Of a stretch of DNA of 64,000 nucleotides, positions 8,896-18,034 are shown in pieces. This DNA comes from Ideonella sp. Its GTDB lineage: Bacteria; Pseudomonadota; Gammaproteobacteria; Burkholderiales; Burkholderiaceae_C. Positions within the stretch are counted from its first letter, which is position 1; every line of letters begins with the position of its first letter. A model generated the notes under the pieces. The model was not told where the DNA came from. It did no database searches and saw only the letters and a program-made list of their open reading frames with translations. The translations under genes and the position numbers were made by a program. The stretch is from the NCBI GenBank assembly GCA_016721465.1, contig JADKIA010000029.1, positions 62,001 through 126,000 on the forward strand, given 5' to 3'.

Positions 8896-9906
8896 ATGAC
8901 CGAAGCCGCGCGCGACCGCGAAGCCATTGGCGAGGTGCCCAACCCGCTGGGTCTGGACGGCATCGAATTCATCGAGTACGCCACCACGCGCCCGCAGGCG
9001 CTGGGCCAGGTGCTGGAGATGATGGGCTTCAGGCCCGTGGCGCGGCACCGCTCGCGCGAGGTGCTGCTGTATCGCCAGGGCAGCATGAACGTGGTGATCA
9101 ATGCCCACGTCAGTGCCCGTCCCAACAGCGTGCAACCCACCGAGACCCCGGTGATCGCCGCCGTGGCGCTGCGCGTGCGCGATGCCGCGGCCGCCTACCA
9201 GCGTGCCTTGAGCCGGGGCGCCTGGGCCGTGCCCACGCACGTGGAGGTGATGGAGCTGAACATCCCCGCCATCCATGGCGTGGGCGCCAGCCGCATCTAC
9301 TTCGTCGACCGCTACCGCGACTTCTCCATCTGGGACGTGGACTTCGTGCCCATCCCCACGGTGGACCAGCGCCCGCCGGCGCTGGCGGGGCTGCACTGGT
9401 TCGGCATCGTGCAGTACATCGGCACCGACCGCATGGACGACTGGACCGAGTTCTACCGCGAGCTGTTCGGCTTTGCCGAGCTGTCCGACGAACAGCGCTT
9501 CGGCATCCTGCCCAAGGGCCGCATCCTGCAAAGCCCCTGCAAGCGTTTCTACCTGCAACTGATCGAGCCCGAGCCCGGCATCGTGGAGATCGAAGGCGAA
9601 GAGAGCCTGCAGCGCATGGGCCTGGGCACGCCGGAAGTGCCCGCCGCCGTGGCTGCGCTCACCGGGCGCGGCGTGGAGTTCGTCGAAGGCAGCGACGTGC
9701 ACACCGATGCGCGCGGCGCCATCACCCGCAACTGGTTGGGTGGGGTGATGTTCGAACTGGTGAACAACCTCCCCCCCGAAGCGCCTTCGGCGCTTCCCCC
9801 TCCAGGGGGCGACCCCGGTGGCCCGGCAAAGCCGGATCCACGGCGTCCGCTGGCAGCGGCGAGGTCGTCCCTCGATCACACCATTGCGGCGCCAACCGGC
9901 GATTGA
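8896..9906 (+). CDS. HPPD-like VOC dioxygenase-fold protein of the QuiC type
   Basis: This 336-residue protein has two VOC modules like 4-hydroxyphenylpyruvate dioxygenase. Possible metal ligands are His167 (GLHWFGIVQ) and Glu287 (GVMFELVNN); the usual middle His position reads YLQLIEP, with Gln. In Pseudomonas QuiC1, such a HPPD-like domain is fused behind a dehydroshikimate dehydratase barrel. Here the two parts are separate genes in reverse order, with the barrel one base downstream. The last 45 residues (about 292-336, Pro-rich PPEAPSALPPPGG) are encoded by a GC-rich repeat seen elsewhere in the window, so the native protein probably once ended near residue 291. An AAGGAGA site precedes ATG 8896. 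Exact catalytic role unknown. Confidence 0.82.
   Translation: MTEAARDREAIGEVPNPLGLDGIEFIEYATTRPQALGQVLEMMGFRPVARHRSREVLLYRQGSMNVVINAHVSARPNSVQPTETPVIAAVALRVRDAAAAYQRALSRGAWAVPTHVEVMELNIPAIHGVGASRIYFVDRYRDFSIWDVDFVPIPTVDQRPPALAGLHWFGIVQYIGTDRMDDWTEFYRELFGFAELSDEQRFGILPKGRILQSPCKRFYLQLIEPEPGIVEIEGEESLQRMGLGTPEVPAAVAALTGRGVEFVEGSDVHTDARGAITRNWLGGVMFELVNNLPPEAPSALPPPGGDPGGPAKPDPRRPLAAARSSLDHTIAAPTGD
9769..9860 (+). repeat. GC-rich interspersed hairpin repeat, copy 1
   Basis: The sequence contains GCGCCTTCGGCGC, CCCCTCCAGGGGG and GGCCCGGCAAAGCCGG hairpins in order. A near-identical arrangement in reverse orientation lies at 45041-45127. It lies inside the 3' end of the VOC gene and is translated as its C-terminal tail. 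Confidence 0.7.
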
Positions 9907-9907
9907 C

Positions 9908-10804
9908 ATGACCCAGCGCTCTGGCAACTTCGATGACTTCGGCATGGACACCATCACGCTGGCCGGGCCGCTGGAGGCCAAGCTGCGCGCGATGCAGGAG
10001 GCCGGCTTCTCGCAAGTGATGCTCAAGGCCAACGACATCGTCGGCCATGCCGATGGCATCGCGGCAGCGGTGCAGGCCGTGAAGGCCAGTGGCCTGCGCG
10101 TCACTGGGTTCCAGGTGCTGCGCGACTTCGAGGGCCTGTCGGGCCACCTGCACGACTACAAGGTGGACATGGCCAAGGCCATGCTGGAGATGGCCTACTC
10201 GCTCGGAGCGCCGGTGCTGCTGGCCTGCTCGTCGACCAGCCAGCACGCGAGCGCCGATCTCGACGTGATCGCCCGCGACCTGCGCAAGCTGGCCATGCTG
10301 GCCGTGCCGCTGGGCATCCGGGTCGCCTACGAGGGCCTGAGCTGGGGCCGCACGATCAACGAGTTCACCACCGCCTGGGACGTGGTGTGCCGCGCCGACG
10401 CGCCCAACCTCGGCCTGGGGCTGGACAGCTTCCACGCCTTCGCCACCAAGACCTCGCTCGACGACCTGGACCTGATCGATCCGCGCAAGATCTTTCTCGT
10501 GCAGCTGGCCGATTTCATGTGGCAGGAGATCCGCACGGTGGAAGAGCGCATCAGCACCGCGCGCACCTTCCGCGTCTTTCCGGGCGAAGGCGTGCACAGT
10601 GAGCAGGTGGCCGACCTGGTGATGCGGCTGGCCGCGCTCGGGTACCGGGGCGACTACAGCTTCGAAGTCTTCAACGACGACTACCAGCAAATGCCGCTGT
10701 CCCTGGTGGCCCAGCGAGCGCGACGTTCGGCCGAGTGGCTGGGCGAAGAGGTGTTGCGCCGATCGGTGCCCTTGCCCAACCGCATGCGCCTGAAGGCGCG
10801 GTGA
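9908..10804 (+). CDS. 3-dehydroshikimate dehydratase, TIM-barrel (QuiC N-domain type)
   Basis: This 298-residue protein of the sugar phosphate isomerase/epimerase (AP endonuclease 2) fold has residues placed as in known dehydroshikimate dehydratases. These are Glu142 (AYEGLSWG), Asp173 (GLGLDSFH), Gln199 (FLVQLADF) and Glu253 (YSFEVFND), the expected divalent-metal ligands. It would convert 3-dehydroshikimate to protocatechuate, the entry to the beta-ketoadipate or cleavage pathways. ATG 9908 lies one base after the VOC stop codon, and the type II dehydroquinase follows. In Pseudomonas this domain is fused to a HPPD-like domain; here it is free-standing. A generic sugar isomerase is less likely given the neighbours. 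Confidence 0.84.
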   Translation: MTQRSGNFDDFGMDTITLAGPLEAKLRAMQEAGFSQVMLKANDIVGHADGIAAAVQAVKASGLRVTGFQVLRDFEGLSGHLHDYKVDMAKAMLEMAYSLGAPVLLACSSTSQHASADLDVIARDLRKLAMLAVPLGIRVAYEGLSWGRTINEFTTAWDVVCRADAPNLGLGLDSFHAFATKTSLDDLDLIDPRKIFLVQLADFMWQEIRTVEERISTARTFRVFPGEGVHSEQVADLVMRLAALGYRGDYSFEVFNDDYQQMPLSLVAQRARRSAEWLGEEVLRRSVPLPNRMRLKAR

Positions 10805-10843
10805 ACGGGTTAACCTACGTCCCACTCCATACCGGTCGATCCC

Positions 10844-11299
10844 ATGAAAGTCCTTGTCCTCAACGGCCCCAACCTCAACCTGCTGGGCCTGCGCGAGCCG
10901 GCCGTCTACGGCTCCACCACGCTGGACGACGTGGAGCAGCTGTGCCGTGACACCGCTGCGCGCCTGGGCGTGGACGTCGAGTGCCGCCAGTCCAACCACG
11001 AGGGGGTGCTGATCGACTGGATCCACGAGGCGGGCGCTGCTTTCCGCAGGGGCGAACTGGCGGGCGCGGTGTTCAACGCCGGCGCCTCGACGCAGACCTC
11101 GGTGGCCCTGCACGACGCCATCAAGGGCAGCAGCCTGCCGGTGATCGAGGTGCACATCTCCAACGTGCACGCGCGCGAGGCCTTCCGCCACCATTCCTAC
11201 CTGTCACCGGCCGCGGCGGGCATCGTGGTCGGGTTTGGCGTCGATGGCTATGTGCTGGGCATCGAGGGGCTGGTGCGGCGAGCGCGCGCCAAGGCTTGA
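10844..11299 (+). CDS. aroQ: Type II 3-dehydroquinate dehydratase
   Basis: This small dodecamer-forming enzyme (151 residues) interconverts 3-dehydroquinate and 3-dehydroshikimate. The family opening LNGPNLNLLGLREPAVYG carries the catalytic Tyr (YG) and Arg. QSNHEG, the NAGASTQTS anion loop and EVHISNVHAREAFRHHSY, with the catalytic His, follow. The loop differs from the common NPGAYTHTS form. It is the last gene of the operon (39 bases after the dehydratase), where it would feed quinate-derived dehydroquinate into the dehydroshikimate dehydratase step. It ends facing a convergent COG0523 GTPase only 9 bases away. Confidence 0.93.
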   Translation: MKVLVLNGPNLNLLGLREPAVYGSTTLDDVEQLCRDTAARLGVDVECRQSNHEGVLIDWIHEAGAAFRRGELAGAVFNAGASTQTSVALHDAIKGSSLPVIEVHISNVHAREAFRHHSYLSPAAAGIVVGFGVDGYVLGIEGLVRRARAKA

Positions 11300-11308
11300 A
11301 CCGCGGCG

Positions 11309-12232
11309 TCACGGCGCCTGCCAGGCCTGCGGGTCGAATCGACCGCGCAGGCCGATCATCACCAGGGTGCCCGAGGGCGAACCGTCGGTGGCCGACGCCC
11401 GCGTCAGCTGGGTGCGCATGCCGACGGTTTGCACCAACCAGCGCTGGCCTTGGCCATCGACCACCCAGCCCTTGGCGCGCAACAGCCCCGCCTCGGGCGC
11501 CGACAAGCGCGCGGTGAGTGCGTCCAGGTCAGCGCCCGGGGGCACATCGAGGCGGTGACTCACGAAGGCATCGGCCGCCGGGGCCGAGGGTTTGAGCCCC
11601 CATGGATCGGGTCGCCATGGCCGCGCACCGTCGTCACTGGGCGCAGGCAGCGTGCCGTAGACCAGATCGGCCGGCACCTGCGCCTGCACGCAGGCCACGC
11701 AGGCCGCCTGTGGCGCCATGCGCTGCAGCCAGGTGCGCAGCTCGGCCAGCGCTGCGGGCGCGATGGCATCGGCCTTGTTCAGCAGCAGCAGATCGGCATC
11801 GGCCAACTGCTGGCGCACGGTGTCGCCCACGTAGCGGTCGGTGGCCTGCGCACGCAGCGTGAGCGCATCGGCCACCACCACGATGCCTTCCAGGTGCAGG
11901 CCCGGCGCCAGGCGGGCGCTGCGCGCCACCGCTGCCGGCAGGCCCACGCCGCTGGTCTCGATCAGCACGCGTTGCGGCGGCTGGGCTCGCCGTTGCAAGC
12001 CGGCGAGCGTGCCCACCAGGTCGGAGCCGAAGCTGCAGCACACGCAGCCGCCGGCCAGGCTCAGCACCTCGCCGTCCTGGCCGACGATCAGGTCAGCGTC
12101 GATGTTGAGCGCGCCGAAATCATTCACCAGCACGGCGATGCGCTCCCCGTCCGCCTGGCGCAGCAATTGGTTCACCAGCGTGGTCTTGCCGGCGCCCAGG
12201 TAGCCGCCGATCACGTGCGTGGGCAGCCGCAT
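11309..12232 (-). CDS. COG0523 (CobW/ZNG1-type) metal-handling GTPase
   Basis: This 307-residue G3E-family GTPase has Walker A GGYLGAGKTTLVN at residues 9-21. The metal-binding GGCVCCS motif (CxCC) lies near 61, ETSGVG near 92, and NKAD, the guanine-specificity motif, near 152. The C-terminal CobW_C domain ends the chain. Such proteins insert or traffic Zn, Co, Ni or Fe into client enzymes. Twelve bases upstream ends a metal-dependent-amidohydrolase gene on the same strand, so that enzyme is a plausible client. There is no nitrile hydratase, cobalamin operon or clear Zur box next to it to fix the metal. Confidence 0.88.
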   Translation of the reverse strand: MRLPTHVIGGYLGAGKTTLVNQLLRQADGERIAVLVNDFGALNIDADLIVGQDGEVLSLAGGCVCCSFGSDLVGTLAGLQRRAQPPQRVLIETSGVGLPAAVARSARLAPGLHLEGIVVVADALTLRAQATDRYVGDTVRQQLADADLLLLNKADAIAPAALAELRTWLQRMAPQAACVACVQAQVPADLVYGTLPAPSDDGARPWRPDPWGLKPSAPAADAFVSHRLDVPPGADLDALTARLSAPEAGLLRAKGWVVDGQGQRWLVQTVGMRTQLTRASATDGSPSGTLVMIGLRGRFDPQAWQAP

Positions 12233-12244
12233 CGCGCCGATGGG

Positions 12245-13915
12245 TCAAGACTGAGGAACAGTGGCTGGCGCCTGAAAGACGCGTCCGCCCTGCACGGTGC
12301 CCCACACCCGCAGGTCCTTGAGCTGGGCCGGTGGCACGCTTTCGGGGTCGTCGTCGAGCACGCAGAAGTCCGCGCGCTTGCCGCATTCGATCGAGCCGAT
12401 CTCGCCGTCCAGGTGCAGCGTGCGCGCGGCGCCGAGCGTGATGGCTTGCAAGGCGTCGGCCACGGGAATGCACTCGCCCTCGCCCAGCACGCGGCCGCTG
12501 GCGGTGAGCCGGGTCACCGCGCACCAGGCGGTGAACAGCGGGCCCAGCGGCGTGATGGGTGCGTCGCTGTGGATGGAATAGGGCACGCCGGTGTCGCGCG
12601 CGGTGCGGCAGGCGTTCATGCGCTCGGCGCGCTCGGGGCCCACGGTGGTGGCGCGGTGCTGGTCGCCCCAATAGAAATGGTGGTTGGCGAACAGGTTCAC
12701 GCCCATGCCGAGCGCGCATGCGGCGGAACTGCGCCGCATCCGCCAGCTGGCAATGCTGCAGCGTGAAGCGGTGGTCGGGCGATGGGTGCTGGCGCAACGC
12801 GGCTTCCAGGCAATCGCGCGCCAGGTCCGTGGCCTCGTCGCCATTGGTGTGGGTGTGCACGGGCACGCCGTGCTGCAGCGCCAGCGCGTAGCACTCGCGG
12901 ATGGTCTCCGGCGCGGTGTACCACAGGCCATTGGGCGCGCCGTTGTAGTAGCCGGGCCAGCGCAGGCGGGCCGAGAAACCCTGGATCGAACCGTCGGCCA
13001 CCACCTTGATGCGACCCAGGCGCAGCTGCTCGGTGTTGCGCTCGCGCAGCTGCACCGCGCGGGCCACGGCGTCCTTGGGCGTGATGGCGATCAGCCGCAG
13101 CAGCGGCACCAGGCGCACCGGGTAGCTGGCCTCGGCCGTGAGTCGCAGCAGGGTGTCCACTTCGCCGTCGCCCAGCGTGGCGGCCAGGTCGGTGGCGGTG
13201 GTCACACCAGCACGCACGGCCAGCTTGCCGAAGGCCCGGATGCCGGTCTCGTCGCCACTGAGGAAGGATCGCGTGAGGCCCAGGGGCTCGAACAGCGGCC
13301 CCATGGCATCGGGGCCTTTCAGTTCGCCCGTGGGCAGTCCGTTCGCGCCCAGGGGAATGCCGGGGTGCGCAATGCCGGTGCGGTTCAGCCCCGCCAACTG
13401 GAGTGCGGCGGTGTTGACGTTGAGGATGTGCCCGCTGGCATGCAGCACACCCACCGCCCGCACGGTGCTGACGCGATCCAGATCGGCTCGCGTGCAACGT
13501 TGGGATCCGAAGTAGATCGGGTCGAAGCCCCAGCCCACCACCGCCGCGGGCTGGCCGGCGCTGTCGGCCTCTGATCGGGTGAGCGAGTCCACCACCGCGT
13601 CCAACGTGGCGGCACCGGGCCAGTTGCGGCCATCCGGATCGGCCAGGTCGAAATAGCCGCAATAGGTGTAGCGCCACAGCGTGCCCGCCATCAGGTGGCT
13701 GTGGCCCTCCACCAGGCCGGGCATCAGCACCTGCCGGGCAAAGCGTTCATCGAGCGTGTGGGCACCCCAGCCGGCCAGATCGGCCAGGGTGCCCACACCG
13801 AGGATGCGCCCTCGCGCACGGCCACGTGCGTGGCATGCGGCCGTGACGGGTTCATCGTGATGATCTTGCGGGCGGCGTAGACCGTGGTGGCGGGTGAGGG
13901 CGATGACGGGCTCAT
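12245..13915 (-). pseudogene. Amidohydrolase (YtcJ-like), two frame breaks as written
   Basis: The reconstructed product of about 555 residues is a metal-dependent hydrolase of the amidohydrolase-3 (YtcJ) type. MPGLVEGHSHLMAGT carries the HxH metal motif. HTHTNGDEATD, FTLQHCQLAD and YSIHSDAPITPLGP, with its Asp, are the later metal and substrate loops. The reading frame breaks twice. Near 13808 one C is missing after VAVREG, and near 12715 a GCGCGC run is two bases short (or one long) after AAQFRRMR. Restoring both gives continuous homology-like sequence ending at 12245, so the gene is otherwise well preserved. Either sequencing slips or recent inactivation would explain it. Start: ATG 13915, which begins MSPSSPSPATTVYAARKIIT. 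Confidence 0.8.
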
Positions 13916-13964
13916 GGCACGGGTTCTCCTGCGAAGCGCGGGCGGGCGCGCGGTCAGATCGGGT

Positions 13965-14938
13965 TCAGATCGGGTCGAGGGTCGATTGCGGGGCGGCGTT
14001 CTTGCTGCGGTTGCGTTGCGATTCACGCCGCGCCACCCAGACCGTGGCGGCACTGATGAGCATGCCACCGGCGATGGTGCTGTGCGAGGGCACATCACTG
14101 AACAGCAGCCAGCCCAGCACGGCCGACCACACCAGATCGAGGAACTTGGCCGACTGCGTGGCCGAGATGTCGGCCACCTTGAACGAGCGCGTCAGGCAGT
14201 AGTGCCCGGCGCTGCCCAGCACGCCGCACAGCAGGTAGCCGGCCCACTCGCCGCCGGTCAAGGGCCGCCAGTTCAGCAGCGCCAGCGGCAGGCTGAACAG
14301 CGACACGGTGATCGACTGCCAGACCAGGATGGTGCCGGTGTTTTCGTAGCGTGTGAGCGCCTTGGTGAGCAGGAAGGGCCCGCAAACACCGGCGCCGAGG
14401 CCAGCATGATCAGGTGGTGCCAGCCGCCGCCTCCGCCGCCCCATTGAATGCGCGGGCCGACCACGATCATCACGCCGATGAAGCCCAGCACCGTGGCCAG
14501 CCAGCGCTCCCAGTGCATGGGTTCGCGAAAGAACAGGTAGGCGCCGATCATGATGAAGATCGGCCCGGTGAAGCCGATGGCGGTCATGTCGGCGAGCGGG
14601 ATCTTCGGCAGCGCGATGAACCACAGGCACAGGCCGACGGTGTGCACGAAGCCGCGCGTGAACTGCCCGCCGATCTGCTTCGGCTTGTAGGCTGCCACGC
14701 CGTGGTGCCAGATGATGGGCAGCAGCACGGCCAGGCCGAAGGCATAGCGCAGAAACTGCGACTGGAACGGGTCCACCGTGAGCGTGAGCTTGCGCATCGT
14801 GGCGTTGAGCACGCTGAAGATGGCGCCGGCGCAGCTGGTCCACAGCAGGCCGCGGACGGTGGCGGGCAGATGGGCCGTGCGGTCGTGGACGGCGGCGTAC
14901 ACGCGCTGCCACGCGATGGCGAGAATCTGGGCGGGCAT
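13965..14938 (-). pseudogene. DMT-superfamily permease (EamA type), one frame break
   Basis: This is a drug/metabolite transporter of about 324 residues when repaired. It has ten hydrophobic helices in two EamA repeats, for example FLRYAFGLAVLLPIIW and GEWAGYLLCGVLG. The frame is lost at 14376-14381: the coding strand reads GCGGGCCCTTCC where one more C restores FAGPFLLTKALTRYENTG. Nothing else is damaged. It lies 49 bases upstream of the amidohydrolase on the same strand, so the two may form an uptake/hydrolysis or export pair. The substrate is not predictable. Confidence 0.82.
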
Positions 14939-15067
14939 GTGCGGCCGAGGATATCAGCCACCCAGCCCGCCTCGCACGGGCTCCTCAGGCGTTGTTGCAG
15001 CGTGCGGTGGCAGGGCTGCAAGGCCGTGCGCGGGTTGACCCGCATCCGGCCGGCCGTTCAGGCGGGC

Positions 15068-17122
15068 TCACCAGTCCCAGCCGCTCAATTGCCCGTTGCG
15101 CAGCCAGTAGACCTGGGCTTCGATCTGCACACTGCGCTGCTGACCCAGGTCGGTGTCGAACGAGGTCGTCACACCCAGTGCGGGTTTGGCGCTGAGCTTG
15201 CGCGCCTGCGTGTCCACTTCCCAACGGCTCAGGCCCTGTTGCCATTGGCCTTCGCTGCCGATCAGCATCGTCGGCAAGGCCACGCGCACGCTGCTGCCCC
15301 GCGCGAACAGGTTGATGCCGTGGCTGCTGCTGTCCAAGGCGGTCCAGCTGCCCGCCCCGCCCAGCGTCTGCGAGTCCAGCGCCTTCGGCAGCTGGGGTTG
15401 GCCACGTCCAGCAAGGCCACCTTCACCCCGCCCATCCGGCCGTTGGCATCGGCATCGCGGCCCACGCCCAGCAGCAGCCCGTTGTCCAGCGGGAACAGGT
15501 AGTCCGAGTAGCCGGGCATCTGCAACTCACCGGCCTGTTGCGGATCGGCGGGGTTGCTCAGGTCCAGCACGTACAGCGGGTCGGTGCGGCGGAAGGTGAC
15601 AGGTAGCCGCGGTCGCCCGCAAAGCGCACCGCGTACACCTGCTCGCCGGCATGGCCCAGCGGCCCGGGAGTCTTGCTGTTGGGCAGCTGGCCCAGCACCT
15701 GCAGGCTCTGGTCGCTGGGGCGCTCGCGCAGCACGCTGAGCGTGGCAGGCGATGGTGCGACGGTGCTGTTGGCGTCCGCCAGCCAACCCCAGCCGGTCTC
15801 GCCGGTGAAGCTCAGCACGCGCAGGTCGCCGTTGTGTGCTCGCTCAGGCGGTAGGCCGAGCGCTCGGGGTCCCAGCCCAGGTGGCCGGTCACCTCGCCCG
15901 AAGCCCGGTAGGTGATCGCCTGGCCAGTGACGGAGAACTTGTGGATGTCGGTTGTGGCCTGCGCTGCGTGGACCACCAAGCCCCTCGTCAGCACCGTGGC
16001 GTAGCGGCTGGTGGCCAGGTACAGGTTGCTGGCTGGCGACAGGTAGATGGCCTCGGTGCCGCCCAGGAAGCATCGGCTGCTGCGCGGCAGGCCTGGCGCA
16101 CCCAGGTCGATGGTGGTGATGGTGGTGACCTGCAGGCTGAGCGAGGCGTTCTTGGGCTGCACGTGGCAGTCGGTGTCCACCACCAGGGGCTGTGCGGTGC
16201 CGCCGTTGACGCGCAGCGTGGGCAGCACATCGGCGGCGGTGGTCTTGGCCAGCGCCGCGTCGCGTTCAGCGGTCGTGGCATTGGCCGGCAGCAGATCCAC
16301 CGGCAGGGTGGGCAGGTAGGACGTCACCAGCACCAGCGTGTTGCCGACCAGGCGGCTGCCCACCACCTGGCCGCTCAGCGTCAGGCGCGTGCCGAGCGTG
16401 GCGGTGGCCGCGCCGGTGCCGGCCAACTCCACCGCCTGCACCTGGGTCTCGTGCTGCACGGCCACGGGCCAATAGATCAGCGCATCGGTGGCAATGCAGA
16501 ACGCGCCCGACGGACAGGGGCTGGGCGTGCCGGTGACGGTGACGCTCTCGCCCAGCACGGCCAGGCGCTTGGCGGCCGAGGCCAGCAGCATGCCGCGCGT
16601 GCTGGGGTAGGTGGACGGGTCCGCCGGCAGCGCCAGCGATTGCAGCAATGTGACGCGTCCGTCGGCGGCGCGCAGGTGCAGGTTGAGCTGGCTCTGCAGG
16701 GGCACCCTTGGCGTTGCGCTGCGTGTTGTCCAGCGAGTGGATCAGGTTGCCGTCGGACTTGACCAGGTCGTCCTCGTCGATGCCGGCCTCCTGCACCGTG
16801 GTGTTGGATCGCTCCAGCGCCGCGCCGGTGCTGGTGGCGGGCACGGCGGCCAAGGCCGCATCGCCGCCCAGGGTCGCCGCCGACGCGCTGGTCCACCCCT
16901 GCGCTTGGCGCGCTGCCAGGGTGGCCTTGACCAGGGCCAGCAACTCACCCGGCTTGGACGCCGTGATCGCGCTGGGATTGGGGTGACGGGCGGTGTGGGC
17001 GTGTCGGGTGCAGCGGACCCGCCACCCCCGCAGGCCGCGAGACCGGCCGCAAGCAGCAGCGCGCCAATGGCGATGGCGCCTGCAGACCGGGCACGGGTTT
17101 GGCCAACACGGGCTTGCTTCAT
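15068..17122 (-). pseudogene. Beta-propeller secreted lipoprotein, about five frame breaks
   Basis: When pieced together this is a ~680-residue exported protein with the Beta_propel domain. Starting at ATG 17122 it has a signal peptide with lipobox LAAGLAAC followed by Gly. The family hallmark VQEAGIDEDDLVKSDGNLIH is near 16780. Recognisable blades follow, such as TDPLYVLDLSNPADPQQAG and MPGYSDYLFPLDNG. Frame changes are needed near 16980, 16708, 15838, 15605 and 15397. Function in this family is unknown; proteins are surface or periplasmic. The density of slips in otherwise intact sequence is striking compared with neighbouring genes. The divergent DUF6502 gene shares its upstream palindrome. 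Confidence 0.75.
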
Positions 17123-17163
17123 GGGGACTCCTGCTTCAAATCGGGCTTGATCGCGAACGGATC

Positions 17164-17184
17164 GTGTGGGAAAATATCCCACAC
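17164..17184. promoter_or_regulatory. Palindromic operator GTGTGGGA-N5-TCCCACAC
   Basis: A perfect 8-base inverted repeat (17164-17171 and 17177-17184) with an AAATA spacer lies 42 bases before the beta-propeller gene start and 19 bases before the DUF6502 start. A 21-base dyad with an AT centre between divergent genes is a strong operator candidate. The DUF6502 protein, with a helix-turn-helix-like N-terminus, is the obvious binder, but this is inference. Confidence 0.65.
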
Positions 17185-17203
17185 AAAGAAGCCACAGTCA
17201 AGC

Positions 17204-18034
17204 ATGGGCACCAAACACTCCCTGGTTCTGCGCAGCGTGCTGCAGGTGATGCGGCCGCTGGTGCGCCTGTTGCTGTGCCATGGCGTGACCTACCCGGCCG
17301 TGGCCGGGGCGCTCAAGAGCGTGTTTGTGCAAGCCGCACAGGACGAACTCGCGCGCCAGGGCATGGCGCGCACCGACAGTGCGCTCACCTTGCTCAGCGG
17401 TGTGCACCGCAAGGACGTGCGCGAGCTGCGCCAGCCCGAAGCCACTGCCCCGCGCAGCCGCCGAGCCGACGGCCAGGCCACGCCGCTCGGCCTGGCCGGC
17501 GAAGTGGTGGGCCGCTGGATGAGCGACCGGGCCTTCCGCGGCCGCCAGGGCCCTGCGCGCCGACTGCCCAAGTCCGGTGAGGGCTCGTTCGACGCGCTGG
17601 TGGCCAGCGTCAGCCAGGACGTGCGGCCGCGTGCCATGCTCGACGAGCTGCTGCGCCTGGGCGTCGTGAGCGAGGGCGCGGACGGCATCGCGCTGCTCGA
17701 GGGCGGCTTCACCCCGCGCCAGGGCTTTGCCGAGATGTCCGGCCTGCTGGCCGACAACCTGGGCGACCATGCCGCCGCCGCCGCGGCCAATCTGCAGCAG
17801 GAGAGCAACTTCCTGGAGCAATCGATCTATGTCGACCAGATCACCGCCGAATCTGCCCTGCACCTGGAGCAGGTGGCCAAGAAGGCCTGGGCCCAGGCCT
17901 TCAAGCGCGTGATGCACGAGGCCCGCATGCGCTTCGATGCGGACGCCGTGAGCGTGCCGGCCGATCAACGGCAACACCGCGCGCGCTTCGGCGTCTACTA
18001 CTTCAGCGAACCCCAAAAGGACCCGACACCGTGA
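17204..18034 (+). CDS. DUF6502 family protein, probable DNA-binding regulator
   Basis: This 276-residue cytoplasmic protein has no signal peptide. I recognise the DUF6502 family from LRSVLQVMRPLVRLLLCHGVTYPAVAGALK at the N-terminus, whose latter part reads like a winged or plain helix-turn-helix (helix, GVTYPAVA turn, helix). A second conserved block is RDVRELR-like (HRKDVREL) near residue 70. The C-terminal part is helical with LADNLGDHAAAAAAN and a DQITAESALHLEQVA segment. It overlaps by one base a lipoprotein gene (TGATG), so the two are coupled. The palindrome 19 bases upstream suggests autoregulation. ATG 17204 is chosen because upstream in-frame codons run through the palindrome. Biochemical role undescribed as far as I know. 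Confidence 0.75.
   Translation: MGTKHSLVLRSVLQVMRPLVRLLLCHGVTYPAVAGALKSVFVQAAQDELARQGMARTDSALTLLSGVHRKDVRELRQPEATAPRSRRADGQATPLGLAGEVVGRWMSDRAFRGRQGPARRLPKSGEGSFDALVASVSQDVRPRAMLDELLRLGVVSEGADGIALLEGGFTPRQGFAEMSGLLADNLGDHAAAAAANLQQESNFLEQSIYVDQITAESALHLEQVAKKAWAQAFKRVMHEARMRFDADAVSVPADQRQHRARFGVYYFSEPQKDPTP

Noticed and set aside
11309..12232. Cobalamin-specific CobW
   Set aside because: The protein is a general COG0523 GTPase and no corrin gene is near; a metal-chaperone label is as far as sequence allows.
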